Origin: Mycobacterium saskatchewanense
GTDB lineage: Bacteria; Actinomycetota; Actinomycetes; Mycobacteriales; Mycobacteriaceae
NCBI RefSeq assembly: GCF_010729105.1
Contig: NZ_AP022573.1
Coordinates: 248,001 to 312,000 of the forward strand
Reading direction: 5' to 3'
DNA: 64,000 nt
Below, piece after piece: positions 7,457-15,679 of the stretch (positions within the stretch are counted from its first letter, which is position 1; each line of letters opens with the position of its first letter). A model generated the notes under the pieces. It made no database searches. It was given only the letters and a program-made list of their open reading frames with translations, and was not told the DNA's origin. Made by a program: the position numbers and the translations under genes.

Positions 7457-8944
7457 ATGCCACGAATACTGTCGAATTTCGACAACCTCATTTTGAACAC
7501 CGACACTTACAAGCATTCGCACTGGAATCTGTACCCGCCGGGTACCGAATATGTTTCGAGTTATATCGAATCACGGGGCGGCCCATTTCCGGCGCACCTA
7601 TTCGTCGGGTTGCAGGCGTTCGTCAAGAAACACCTGCTGCGGCCGTTGACGATCGACGACATCGACGAGGCCGAGATCGTCACCCGTCAGCACGAAATCC
7701 CGTTCAACCGCAAAGGCTGGCTCGGCGTGGTCAACGACCATGGCGGCTACCTGCCGGTGGAGATCCAAGCCGTGCCCGAGGGTACGGTGCTGCCGAACAA
7801 GAACGTGCTAGTGCAGGTAGTGAATACCGACCCGGAATATCCATGGGCGACAAGTTTTTTCGAGACGGCGTTGCTGCGGGCTATTTGGTATCCCACGTCG
7901 GTCGCGACGACCAGTTGGCTGGCTAAGCAGCTGATCAGGGAAGCCCTGGAGAAGACCTCCGACCACCCGGAGATCCTTCGTGACGTGCTGCAGGACTACG
8001 GTGCGCGGGGTGTCAGCTCGCAGGAGTCGGCCGCGCTGGGCGGGCTGGCGCATCTGATCAATTTCCGCCAGACGAACACCATCTCGGGGTCCCTGGCGGC
8101 GACGTTGTATTACAACGCGCTGCGGCCGGCGATTTCGCAGCCCAATTCGGAGCACACGACGGTGACGTCTTGGGGGCGGGAAAACGAAGCCAAGGCTCAC
8201 TCCAACCTGATCGAGCAGTACAAGGGATGGCCTTTCGTTGTCGCAGTGTCGGATTCCTACGATCTCGACAACGCGGTCCACAAAATATTCGGCGGTGAGC
8301 TCAAAGAACAGATCATCAACAGCGGGAGCACCATTTTGGTGCGCCCGGATTCGGGCGATCCGCCGACCGTCATCTCCGACACCATCGAAGGCCTGATCGA
8401 GGAGTTCGGGTCGCAGACGAACTCCAAGGGCTACCGGGTGCTTCCCGATTATGTGCGGACAGCGCAAGGGGATGGGTTGACGCTCGAGTCGCTCAAGCGA
8501 ATCTATGCCGAGCTGGACCGAAGGGGATTGGCCGCCGACAATATTTACCTGGGTATGGGTGGCGGTCTGCTGCAGTACATCAACCGCGATTCGCTCGCAT
8601 TCGCCCAGAAGGCCAGTGCGGCCAAGATCGACGGCGAATGGGTCGACGTGTTCAAGGAGCCCAAGACCGACACCGCCAAGCAGTCCAAACGGGGCCGGCT
8701 GGCGTTGGTCTTACGCGACGGCGAGTACCGGACGGTGCGGCAGGAGGAAGCCGGGGAAGGCGAAAACCTGCTGCGCACCGTCTATCGAAACGGGAAGCTG
8801 CTGGTCAACGACAACTTCGAAGACCTCATCGAACGCAGCGAACGTCCGGTACCGCGGTGGTATTACGCGCCGGTGCATGGCAGTGCGACTGCGGACCAAC
8901 CGACGCGGTCGTCGATATCGTCCGTCAAGGGAATCCCCGCCTGA
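7457..8944 (+). CDS. nadV: Nicotinamide phosphoribosyltransferase (NadV/NAMPT)
   Basis: 495 aa, ATG 7457 preceded by GGAG. It catalyses nicotinamide + PRPP to NMN, the salvage entry to NAD. Motifs shared with vertebrate NAMPT: TDTYKHSH (about residues 16-23), ARGVSSQES (about 179-187), SEHTTVTSWG with the catalytic-type His (about 229-238), VRPDSGDP (about 294-301), NSKGYRVLPDYVR and GGGLLQ. Length is close to the family norm of about 490. M. tuberculosis salvages nicotinamide through nicotinamidase PncA instead, so this gene adds a second route. First gene of the four-gene operon, behind the leader at 7203-7436. Highly similar to the decayed copy at 4552. Confidence 0.95.
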   Translation: MPRILSNFDNLILNTDTYKHSHWNLYPPGTEYVSSYIESRGGPFPAHLFVGLQAFVKKHLLRPLTIDDIDEAEIVTRQHEIPFNRKGWLGVVNDHGGYLPVEIQAVPEGTVLPNKNVLVQVVNTDPEYPWATSFFETALLRAIWYPTSVATTSWLAKQLIREALEKTSDHPEILRDVLQDYGARGVSSQESAALGGLAHLINFRQTNTISGSLAATLYYNALRPAISQPNSEHTTVTSWGRENEAKAHSNLIEQYKGWPFVVAVSDSYDLDNAVHKIFGGELKEQIINSGSTILVRPDSGDPPTVISDTIEGLIEEFGSQTNSKGYRVLPDYVRTAQGDGLTLESLKRIYAELDRRGLAADNIYLGMGGGLLQYINRDSLAFAQKASAAKIDGEWVDVFKEPKTDTAKQSKRGRLALVLRDGEYRTVRQEEAGEGENLLRTVYRNGKLLVNDNFEDLIERSERPVPRWYYAPVHGSATADQPTRSSISSVKGIPA

Positions 8945-9049
8945 CCCCCCGTCGCGAGCGGGCGCGATGGGAGCCTTGGACACCCCATCGCGGTCTGCCG
9001 CGCCATGCATCTCAGAACACGTTGACAGCTAAGGAAAGCGAAACCTGCT

Positions 9050-9820
9050 ATGAGCACATTTGGAGTGCAATCCGTCGGGGCGGGCGATTTCAGACCCGCA
9101 CTGACCCACGGCATCATCCCAGCCCTGGACGTCCCCACCACCGCCGCGGTGCGCGACATCGTCGCCGCCACCAGCTCGGTTCCCGGGGTTGTCGGCTACA
9201 AGCTGGGCCTGGCCACCGTCCTCGACCTGGGTCTGGCCGCCGCGGTCGACCTGGTCGCCGGGCTGACCGATCTTCCCATCATCTACGACCATCAAAAGGC
9301 CGGGCTGGATATCCCCAGCAACGCCAGCAACTTTGCGCATTCACTGGCCGCTGCCGGGGTCAGGGCGGCGGTCGTCTTTCCGGTCGCCGGCCCACGCGCC
9401 ACCGTCGAGTACACGTCGGCGATCCGCACCGCCGGCATCGTACCGCTGGTCGGCGGTCTGTTGCCCGTGCCCGACTACACCAAGTCCTCAGGTGGGTGGG
9501 TCAGCGACGACGTGCTGGAACAAATCGTGCGGATCGCATTGGGCAACAATGAAACTCACCTCATAGTTCCAGCCGGTGACCACGTCGACCCGGTGGTCCG
9601 CGTGGCCGCGGATTTCGGGGTTCGCCCGACCTTGTTCGTGCCGGGCATCAGCGCGTCCGGGCAGGAGCTGGCGGTCCTGTCCGGCGTGGCCGGACGCGTT
9701 GCCGGCATCTACCCGATCGTCGGCCAGGAAGTGGTGGCAGCCGACGATCCGGCCGGAGTTGCGGTTCGGCTGGTGTCGGCGCTCAATGAGGCGGTCTCGG
9801 CGGGTGGGGGGATCCGATGA
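9050..9820 (+). CDS. OMP-decarboxylase-fold (HUMPS-like) protein, copy B
   Basis: 256 aa, same length as copy A and highly similar. ATG 9050 follows AAGGAA about 14 bp upstream; the gap after nadV is 105 bp. The catalytic-type segment IIYDHQKAGLDIPSN is unchanged. The C-terminal phosphate-binding motif, however, reads PIVGQEVVAADDP instead of PIVGRAVVAADDP: the conserved Arg is Gln and the next Ala is Glu. This may weaken phosphate binding or mark a change of substrate. The next gene overlaps by 4 bp, so translation is probably coupled. Possible substrates include NMN or nicotinate mononucleotide made by the neighbours; this is inference. Confidence 0.8.
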   Translation: MSTFGVQSVGAGDFRPALTHGIIPALDVPTTAAVRDIVAATSSVPGVVGYKLGLATVLDLGLAAAVDLVAGLTDLPIIYDHQKAGLDIPSNASNFAHSLAAAGVRAAVVFPVAGPRATVEYTSAIRTAGIVPLVGGLLPVPDYTKSSGGWVSDDVLEQIVRIALGNNETHLIVPAGDHVDPVVRVAADFGVRPTLFVPGISASGQELAVLSGVAGRVAGIYPIVGQEVVAADDPAGVAVRLVSALNEAVSAGGGIR

Positions 9821-10329
9821 CGTCATTTTTCCCCACGGCGATCCAGGACCGCGCGGCTCGGCTGATCCGCGCTGCCGCCGGCGCGAGCTTGTCCATCGCG
9901 ACCGCCGAGACCGTCACCGGTGGGCTGCTGGCGGCCACCTTGACCGAAGTACCCGGCGCGTCAAAGGTTTTCGAACGGGGTTTCGTACTCTATCGCCACG
10001 ACGCGAAATCGGCGGGGCTCGGGATGGACCCCGCCGTGGCGGCCGAGTATGGGGTGGTGAGCCAGCCCGTGACGGAGGCGCTCGCCCTGGGGCTGGAGAA
10101 CAACACCGACGCCGACGTCGGTGTCGTTGTCACCGGTTACGCCGGCCCGACCGGCGGCAACGAGCGCGATCCGGTTGGCACGATCGATCTGGCGGGGTTC
10201 GACCGCGATGGGCGCGAGGTCTGTCGGCGCGACGTCTTCACCGGTGACCGGCTTACCGTGAAACTGTCGGCGGTGGCCGCCGCGCTGGCTTTGCTGGAGC
10301 AGCTGGTGTCCGGGCTGGTGCACGTATGA
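9817..10329 (+). CDS. Stand-alone CinA C-terminal domain (PncC-like), copy B
   Basis: 170 aa with ATGA overlap at both ends. TAETVTGGLLAATLTEVPG, FERGFVLYRHDAKSAGLG and VTGYAGPTGGNERDPVGTI identify the CinA C-terminal/PncC amidohydrolase domain; no N-terminal molybdopterin-like CinA domain is present. Expected chemistry is NMN deamidation, converting the NadV product into a de novo NAD intermediate. Thr replaces the usual Ser in the AESCTGG motif. The Lys of YRHDAK, aligned with the conserved Lys of the family, is kept. Function is probable but activity with Thr is untested. Confidence 0.83.
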   Translation: MTSFFPTAIQDRAARLIRAAAGASLSIATAETVTGGLLAATLTEVPGASKVFERGFVLYRHDAKSAGLGMDPAVAAEYGVVSQPVTEALALGLENNTDADVGVVVTGYAGPTGGNERDPVGTIDLAGFDRDGREVCRRDVFTGDRLTVKLSAVAAALALLEQLVSGLVHV

Positions 10330-10952
10330 GTGTCCTCCACGTCTTCGACATGGACGGCACTCTGCTGCTGGGAAGTACCGCATCAGTGGAGCTCGCCCGT
10401 TACCTTGGTATCTCCGAACAGATTGCCATTCTCGAAAAGCTTTCTAGCGCAGGGGAACTAACCAATATCGAGTTCCATCGTCGCAGCCATCCGCTGTGGC
10501 AGGGATTGACCGCCGACGTCATCGACACGGTGTTCGCCCAGTCCCCGTGGATTGGTCATCTGCGGGCGGTGTGGGATGACATCGCCGCGCGAGGAGAGAC
10601 GGCGATCGTGATCTCGATGTCGCCCTTGTTCTTCGTTCAACGGTTGTCGCGCTGGGGCGCGGCGCGGGTGTACGCCACTGACAGTCCCATAGGTTCAGTG
10701 TTTGACGAGACGCTGGTCTTGGAGGCTTACCACAAAGTGGAGATCGTCGAGCGCGTCGTGGCCGATGGTGGCTTCGATAAAGACCGGGTCGTCGCCTACG
10801 GAGACTCCCACACCGATATCCCCCTGTTCAGCACGGGGATTCGCAGTGTCGCGGTGAACGCCAGCGCGGCTGTCGAGGCATTGGCGTCCCTTCGGTATCG
10901 GGGCAACGACCTCCGGGAGGCATATGCGTTGGCGCGCAGCCTCATCGAATGA
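10326..10952 (+). CDS. HAD-superfamily phosphatase (SerB-like subfamily)
   Basis: 208 aa, overlapping the CinA-like gene by 4 bp. Motif I FDMDGTLL (residues 7-14) holds the nucleophile Asp and general-acid Asp. An alpha-helical type C1 cap-like insert follows. Motif II is VISMSP (Ser, about 98-103), the motif III Lys is in AYHKVEIVERV, and motif IV is YGDSHTDIPLF with two Asp. This is the SerB/HAD-IB pattern. In this operon it could dephosphorylate NMN, nicotinate mononucleotide or the product of the OMPDC-like enzyme; the substrate is not predictable from sequence. The paralogue at 6376 is dead. Confidence 0.88.
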   Translation: MSVLHVFDMDGTLLLGSTASVELARYLGISEQIAILEKLSSAGELTNIEFHRRSHPLWQGLTADVIDTVFAQSPWIGHLRAVWDDIAARGETAIVISMSPLFFVQRLSRWGAARVYATDSPIGSVFDETLVLEAYHKVEIVERVVADGGFDKDRVVAYGDSHTDIPLFSTGIRSVAVNASAAVEALASLRYRGNDLREAYALARSLIE

Positions 10953-11169
10953 TCCTCCGATACCGGTGGAGGGAACGCACGCGTTTGTCCAGTTCCGGTG
11001 CGCCGCGCTCTTCAAGTGGCTCGCCGGTAGCTGACTTTCAGCGTGGCCTGCCCGGAGGGGCGGCGACCACGACCATGTCCTACTTGTCCAGCCGGGGCTG
11101 CGCCAGCTCGGCGACGCGGAATTTCGCCGGCGCTGAGCATCCGGCGTTGGGATTGGCGGGGTCGCCCTC

Positions 11170-11410
11170 CTGACGCCGGTGCCCGCCGCGGTGGCGGCGC
11201 TCTCGGTCGTCAACGGCGCCGCTGCTGTCGGGTTGCTTTCGGTGACGTGGTTCCCCGCCCTGGCGCGCCTGACGACCGCGATGCTGAGGCTGTGCTCGAG
11301 CATCAGGATCCGCGAGCCGAATTGCGCGCCCGCCCCGGCTTTCGACCCCAACAGCCCGGGCGCTCATCGTGGCCGAGCGGGCTGCCGGCATCCGTTACAT
11401 CCTTGCAAAC
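11170..11410 (+). pseudogene. DoxX-like gene remnant
   Basis: The frame contains AAAVGLLSVTWFPALARL followed by TTAML, matching the middle of the DoxX-like gene at 1605-1961, then diverges into unrelated sequence. No proper start or complete fold remains. Together with the copy at 1605 it brackets the nadV operons, marking an old duplication or insertion boundary. Bases 10953-11170 hold no recognisable gene. Confidence 0.7.
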
Positions 11411-11451
11411 GCCGCATAGGTGCAGGCAGTTCAGGGTATGAAGCATTCTCA

Positions 11452-12816
11452 ATGAGTCAATCTCCCGGGGCATCCGACGAAGCGATCGTCGTCGACGATC
11501 GCGCGACACACCGGTCGATCCAGGGCACGGCGATCGGCAACTTCATGGAGGCGTACGACTTCACGCTCTTCAGCCTGGTCGCCACGCTGCTCGCCGAGAC
11601 GTTCTACCCCGGCAACAATGCCGGCGCCGGCAACCTCATCGCCACGTTCGGCACGATGACGGCGGGCTTCGTCGTGCGGCCGCTCGGCGGCTTCATCTTC
11701 GGCCCGCTCGGTGACCGCATCGGGCGCAAGCCAGTGCTCGTCATGACGATCTCGATGATGGCGGTGTGCGCGGCCGCGACCGGCGTGCTGCCCGGGTACA
11801 ACACGCTGGGAATCGCCGCCCCCATCCTGCTCACCACCATCCGCGTCTGTCAGGGCCTGTCCTCGGGCGGGGAGTACGCCGGCGCAATGACCTACATCGA
11901 CGAACACGCGCCGGATCACCAGCGCGGGATGCTGGCCGGGTTCCTGCCGCTCGGCACGCTCGGTGGGTTCGTGGCGGGGGCGGTCCTGGTGACCGTGCTG
12001 GACACCGCCCTGCCGAAGGACGCCATGCTGGCCTGGGGCTGGCGCATCCCCTTCCTGCTGGCCGCCCCGCTGGGCCTGATCGCGCTGTACCTGCGGTCGC
12101 GGATCGACGAGTCGCCCGTGTACGAGCGGGCCCACCAGGACGCCCTCGCGCAGCCCGAACACGGGCAGTTCCGGCGCACGGTGGTGGAGCAGTGGCGGCC
12201 GCTGCTGCTGTGCATCGGGCTGGAGCTGGCCATCAGCGACACCAGCTACATGATCAGCGGGTACGTGCCGACATACCTGAAAAAGACGGTCGAGCTGCCG
12301 GACACCATGGCCCTGGCCATGGTTCTCGTGCTGCTGGCCCTGTTGATGACCGCGGTCGTGTCCGTCGGGAAGCTGTCGGATCGCATCGGCGTGAAACCGC
12401 TGATGTGGACGGGTTGCGGTCTGCTTCTCGCGGTGTCGATACCCGCGTTCTCGTTGATGCGCTACGGCGGCGGCTATCCCACGAAGTTCAGCGGCGTGCT
12501 GCTCGTCGGCTCCGCTATGCTGTTCCTGAGCAGCCTCGAGCCGGCGATTCTCCCGGCGCTGTTCCCGACCAGCGTGCGCTACGGGGCCCTCTCGATCGGG
12601 TTCAACATCGCGGTGTCCGCGTTCGGCGGTACCACGCCACTGATCGCCGAGTCGCTGGTCGCCGGCACCGGCAACCCGATGTGGCCGGCGTACATGCTGA
12701 TGTTCGCGGGCCTGATCGGCACCGTCACGCTGTTCTTCACCCCGGAAGTGGCCGGCAGGCCGCTGCCGGGCGCCGAAACGGCCCGCGCTGTGCTGGAGGA
12801 ACAGCCCTCGGACTAG
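11452..12816 (+). CDS. MFS transporter, metabolite:H+ symporter type
   Basis: 454 aa from ATG 11452 (MSQSPGASDEAIVV); the open frame extends upstream but only through the DoxX remnant. Twelve hydrophobic helices. Signature of the MHS branch of the major facilitator superfamily: GNFMEAYDFTLFSLV near residue 28, RPLGGFIFGPLGDRIGRKPV (loop 2-3, about 72-91), RVCQGLSSGGEYAGA and WGWRIPFLLAAPLG. Relatives move dicarboxylates, proline/betaine or shikimate with protons. Substrate unknown; it is followed by convergent and divergent genes and looks monocistronic. Confidence 0.9.
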   Translation: MSQSPGASDEAIVVDDRATHRSIQGTAIGNFMEAYDFTLFSLVATLLAETFYPGNNAGAGNLIATFGTMTAGFVVRPLGGFIFGPLGDRIGRKPVLVMTISMMAVCAAATGVLPGYNTLGIAAPILLTTIRVCQGLSSGGEYAGAMTYIDEHAPDHQRGMLAGFLPLGTLGGFVAGAVLVTVLDTALPKDAMLAWGWRIPFLLAAPLGLIALYLRSRIDESPVYERAHQDALAQPEHGQFRRTVVEQWRPLLLCIGLELAISDTSYMISGYVPTYLKKTVELPDTMALAMVLVLLALLMTAVVSVGKLSDRIGVKPLMWTGCGLLLAVSIPAFSLMRYGGGYPTKFSGVLLVGSAMLFLSSLEPAILPALFPTSVRYGALSIGFNIAVSAFGGTTPLIAESLVAGTGNPMWPAYMLMFAGLIGTVTLFFTPEVAGRPLPGAETARAVLEEQPSD

Positions 12817-12858
12817 CTGCGCGGTGAGCGAACGCGGCCGCACTCGGCGCCCGAGGGG

Positions 12859-13113
12859 TCAGCGCGGCGGGCCGGGAGGCAGCGGCGGCGCGGGCACGGC
12901 GCTCGGCGCGGCGGGCGCCGCCGGCGGCGTCGACAGCACCGACGGGTACGGCGGCGGCGGAAGTTCGACGCGGACCCTGAACACCAGCCCGGTCAGGGCG
13001 AACGCGGCGATCGCGCCGAGGACGAATCCCGCAAGCGCGGCCGCGACGACGAGGGCCGTGGAGTGGCGACGGACGGGGTCGGCGGTGGCCGGCGGGGGTG
13101 GCTGGTTGCTCAT
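12859..13113 (-). CDS. Small proline-rich single-pass membrane protein
   Basis: 84 aa. A short cytoplasmic N-terminus with PPPP is followed by one helix (about residues 19-43, STALVVAAALAGFVLGAIAA) and a Pro/Ala-rich tail (PPPPYPSVLSTPPAAPAAP) predicted outside the membrane. Transcribed divergently from the response regulator at 13234, sharing the intergenic region with the repeat at 13194. Similar in plan to the protein at 15680-16057. Function unknown; probably an envelope protein linked to the adjacent two-component system. Confidence 0.6.
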   Translation of the reverse strand: MSNQPPPPATADPVRRHSTALVVAAALAGFVLGAIAAFALTGLVFRVRVELPPPPYPSVLSTPPAAPAAPSAVPAPPLPPGPPR

Positions 13114-13193
13114 GTGACGTCCCGAAGTAGTCGTGTGCTGCTAACCCTATTTGCTGCGACGTGAAGCTAACTTCACGGTCGGTGAACGACAGT

Positions 13194-13211
13194 CTTCAGG
13201 TGGATCTCAGG
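13194..13211 (+). promoter_or_regulatory. Probable response-regulator box
   Basis: CTTCAGGTGGATCTCAGG contains two related half-sites (TTCAGG at 13195, CTCAGG at 13206) with an 11-bp period, the spacing used by OmpR-type regulators. It lies 23 bp before the regulator start and resembles the two boxes at 16105-16161. Just upstream is the 6-4-6 palindrome GTGAAGCTAACTTCAC (13161-13176). Likely autoregulation. Confidence 0.55.
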
Positions 13212-13233
13212 ATCGCGGCGCTAACAATGAGAC

Positions 13234-13923
13234 ATGGCTGAGTGGCGCCGGGGCGCACCGCGGGTGCTGGTGGTGGAGGACTCCGAGACCATCCGGGAAA
13301 TGGTCGGCGAGGCGCTCATCGACGCCGGCTACCACACCGACGTCCGATGCGACGGCGCCGCGCTGGAAGACGCCCTCGAGGGGCTGCGGCCCGACCTGGT
13401 TGTGCTGGACGTGATGTTGCCGGGCCGCGACGGATTCGCGCTCATCGACGTCATCCGCGAGTGGTGCGACATCGGCATCGTCATGATCACGGCCCGCGAC
13501 GCGCTGCACGACCGGGTGCGCGGCCTGGACGGCGGCGCCGACGACTACGTGGTCAAGCCGTTCGAGCTGGCCGAACTCGTGTCGCGGGTGGGTGCGGTGT
13601 TGCGCCGGCGCGGACGGCTGCCGCGGGCGCTCCAGGTGGGCGACTTGGTGCTCGACGCTGAATCCGGTGTCGCCGCTCGCGCCGGCCACGCGTTGGGCCT
13701 GACCGCCACCGAGCTGCGGCTGTTGCACTTCCTGGTCGAGCAGCGCGGCCGGATCGTCAGCGCCACCCAGATCCTCAACGCGGTGTGGGGCTACGACGCC
13801 TACGACCCGAACCTGGTGCAGGTCCACGTCAGCGGGCTGCGGCGCAAGCTCGAGGCGCACGGCCCCCGGATCCTGCACACGGTCCGCGGCATCGGCTACC
13901 GGCTGCAGGCGCCCAGGTCGTGA
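13234..13923 (+). CDS. OmpR/PhoB-family response regulator
   Basis: 229 aa. Receiver domain (about residues 8-118): VLVVEDSE acidic pair, phospho-acceptor Asp in VVLDVMLPGRDGF (about 56), Thr in MITARD, Lys in VVKPFELAEL. The winged-helix DNA-binding domain (about 130-226) contains LTATELRLLHFLVEQRGRIV and HVSGLRRKLE. Its stop overlaps the GTG of the kinase gene, so the two are a coupled pair. Probable targets are its own promoter and the proline-rich genes, judged by shared 11-bp-period boxes. The M. tuberculosis equivalent was not identified. Confidence 0.95.
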   Translation: MAEWRRGAPRVLVVEDSETIREMVGEALIDAGYHTDVRCDGAALEDALEGLRPDLVVLDVMLPGRDGFALIDVIREWCDIGIVMITARDALHDRVRGLDGGADDYVVKPFELAELVSRVGAVLRRRGRLPRALQVGDLVLDAESGVAARAGHALGLTATELRLLHFLVEQRGRIVSATQILNAVWGYDAYDPNLVQVHVSGLRRKLEAHGPRILHTVRGIGYRLQAPRS

Positions 13924-15401
13924 CGGCAGACGACCCGGCCACACCGACGCCGTCGCTGCAGCGCCGGGTCACCGTCCTGGTGCTCGGGGTGCTCGCGGTC
14001 CTGCTGCTGGTGCTGGGCCTGGTCATCGACTTCAGTCTGCGCGCCCAGGCCCGCCGCGACCTCAACGACCGGCTACTCGCGGCGACGTCCCGCGCCGACG
14101 CGCTCGCCGTGGCCCGCACCCCGCCGAACCAGATCGCCGCCCAGCTCAACGGCGGCACCGTGCGAGCGCTCGTGGTCACCGCCGACGGCACGGCCTACGG
14201 CGACCCCGCGATCGATCCGCGGGGCATGGGCGGCACGTTCGTCCCGCCGATCGGGCCACCTGGCTATCCGCCCCCGCCGCCGGGCTATCCGCCCCCGCCG
14301 GGCTACCCACCGCCGCCACCGGACGAGCCGCCCGGGCCCCCCGACGCGACCGCCACCCAATTGGTGCACCCCCTGCCCGACGGCGGACGGGTGATCCTGG
14401 TCGCCGACACCACCCAGACCACGCAGGTGACGCGCCAGCTGCGGCAGCTGATGATCGGTGCGGGCGTGGTGACGCTGCTGGTGGCGGCGCTGCTGTCACT
14501 GGCCGTCAGCCGGGTCGCGCTGCGGCCACTGGGCCGGCTCACCGCGTTGGCGGCCGACATCACCACCGGTGACCGCGGCCGGCGATTGCGTCCGACGCGG
14601 ACCGACACCGAGCTCGGCCGCGCGGCCGGCGCCTTCGACGGGATGCTGGGGGCACTGGAGACCTCCGAGCGCCGCGCCCGGCAGGCCGCCGACGCCGCCC
14701 GACGCGCCGAGACGGCCACCCGGCGATTTCTGGTCGACGCGGCGCACGAGCTGCGCACCCCGATCGCCGGTATCCAGGCCGCTGCCGAACAGCTCGCGAC
14801 CAGCGCGGCGCAGCATCAGGACGACGCGGCCGCCCGGGGCCAGTACCGTCGCGCCACCCTCTTGCTATCCGACGCGCGCCGCGCCGGGCGGCTGGTGGCC
14901 GACATGCTCGACCTGAGCCGGGTCGACGCCGGCCTCCCGCTGGAGGTGCACGACGTGGATCTCGCCGCGATCGTCGACGCCGAAGCCGACCGCACGGCCA
15001 TGCTCGCGCCGCGGCTCACCGTGATCCGGACCGGCGAGAGCGAACTCGAGGTCACGGCCGACCCGAGCCGGCTGGCGCAGATACTGTCCAATTTGCTCGA
15101 TAACGCCCGCAGGCACACCCCGGCCGGCGGCGCGATCAGCATCGACCTCCGCACCCGCGACCACACCGCCGAGGTCACCGTGACCGACAGCGGGCCTGGG
15201 GTTCCGGACGGCGAGCGGGAACGCATCTTCGAGCGGTTGGTGCGGCTGGATCCCGGCCGGGCCGGCGATCACGGCGGGGCTGGCCTGGGCCTGTCCATCG
15301 CCAGGGCGCTGGCGCAGGCCCACGGTGGCGACCTGGTCTGTGTCCCGCGGAACGGCGGCGCGCAGTTCCGGCTCAGCCTGCCGCTCGCCGGGGTCGGTTA
15401 G
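13920..15401 (+). CDS. Sensor histidine kinase with proline-rich external loop
   Basis: 493 aa from GTG 13920 (4-bp overlap with the regulator). TM1 about residues 17-38; an extracytoplasmic domain of about 140 residues contains a block of repeated GYPPPP units (about 110-145); TM2 about 183-203, then HAMP (SRVALRPLGRLTALAADITT). DHp: FLVDAAHELRTPIAGIQAA with the phospho-His. ATPase domain: N box LSNLLDNARRHTPAGG, G1 VTDSGPGVP, G2 GAGLGLSIARALAQAHGG. The poly-Pro loop is unusual for a sensor domain and matches the composition of neighbouring secreted and membrane proteins, which suggests sensing of an envelope component. Confidence 0.93.
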   Translation: MTADDPATPTPSLQRRVTVLVLGVLAVLLLVLGLVIDFSLRAQARRDLNDRLLAATSRADALAVARTPPNQIAAQLNGGTVRALVVTADGTAYGDPAIDPRGMGGTFVPPIGPPGYPPPPPGYPPPPGYPPPPPDEPPGPPDATATQLVHPLPDGGRVILVADTTQTTQVTRQLRQLMIGAGVVTLLVAALLSLAVSRVALRPLGRLTALAADITTGDRGRRLRPTRTDTELGRAAGAFDGMLGALETSERRARQAADAARRAETATRRFLVDAAHELRTPIAGIQAAAEQLATSAAQHQDDAAARGQYRRATLLLSDARRAGRLVADMLDLSRVDAGLPLEVHDVDLAAIVDAEADRTAMLAPRLTVIRTGESELEVTADPSRLAQILSNLLDNARRHTPAGGAISIDLRTRDHTAEVTVTDSGPGVPDGERERIFERLVRLDPGRAGDHGGAGLGLSIARALAQAHGGDLVCVPRNGGAQFRLSLPLAGVG

Positions 15402-15652
15402 GGCCCGGGCGGCGGCGGCATTCCGGGCGGCGGCGGCCCGAACGGACCGCCGGGGCCGCCGGGTCCGGGAGGCGGCGGCCCGAACGGACCGCCGGGTAAG
15501 CCGGGACCACCGGGCGGCGGCGGCCCGGGTTGCCCCGGCCCCGGCGGCGGCGGTGGCGGCTCGGCGCCGGCCACCGCGGTGCCGAGCCCGGCTGCGGCGA
15601 CCCCGAGGGCGCCCGCCAGCAGCGAACCAGCGATCACTTGCTTCAACTTCAT
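15398..15652 (-). CDS. Secreted proline/glycine-rich protein
   Basis: 84 aa. The N-terminal signal peptide MKLKQVIAGSLLAGALGVAA ends near AGLGTAVAGAE (cleavage probably after AGA). The mature part of about 55 residues consists almost only of Pro and Gly with a few Phe/Leu (PPPPPPGPGQPGPPPPGGPG). Convergent with the kinase gene, overlapping its end by 4 bp. It is 27 bp downstream of the membrane proline-rich gene and probably in one unit with it. Could be a cell-wall filler or the ligand of the adjacent sensor; no function is known. Confidence 0.7.
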   Translation of the reverse strand: MKLKQVIAGSLLAGALGVAAAGLGTAVAGAEPPPPPPGPGQPGPPPPGGPGLPGGPFGPPPPGPGGPGGPFGPPPPGMPPPPGP

Positions 15653-15679
15653 CGATTTTCTCCTCGTTGTTCGGTTGGG

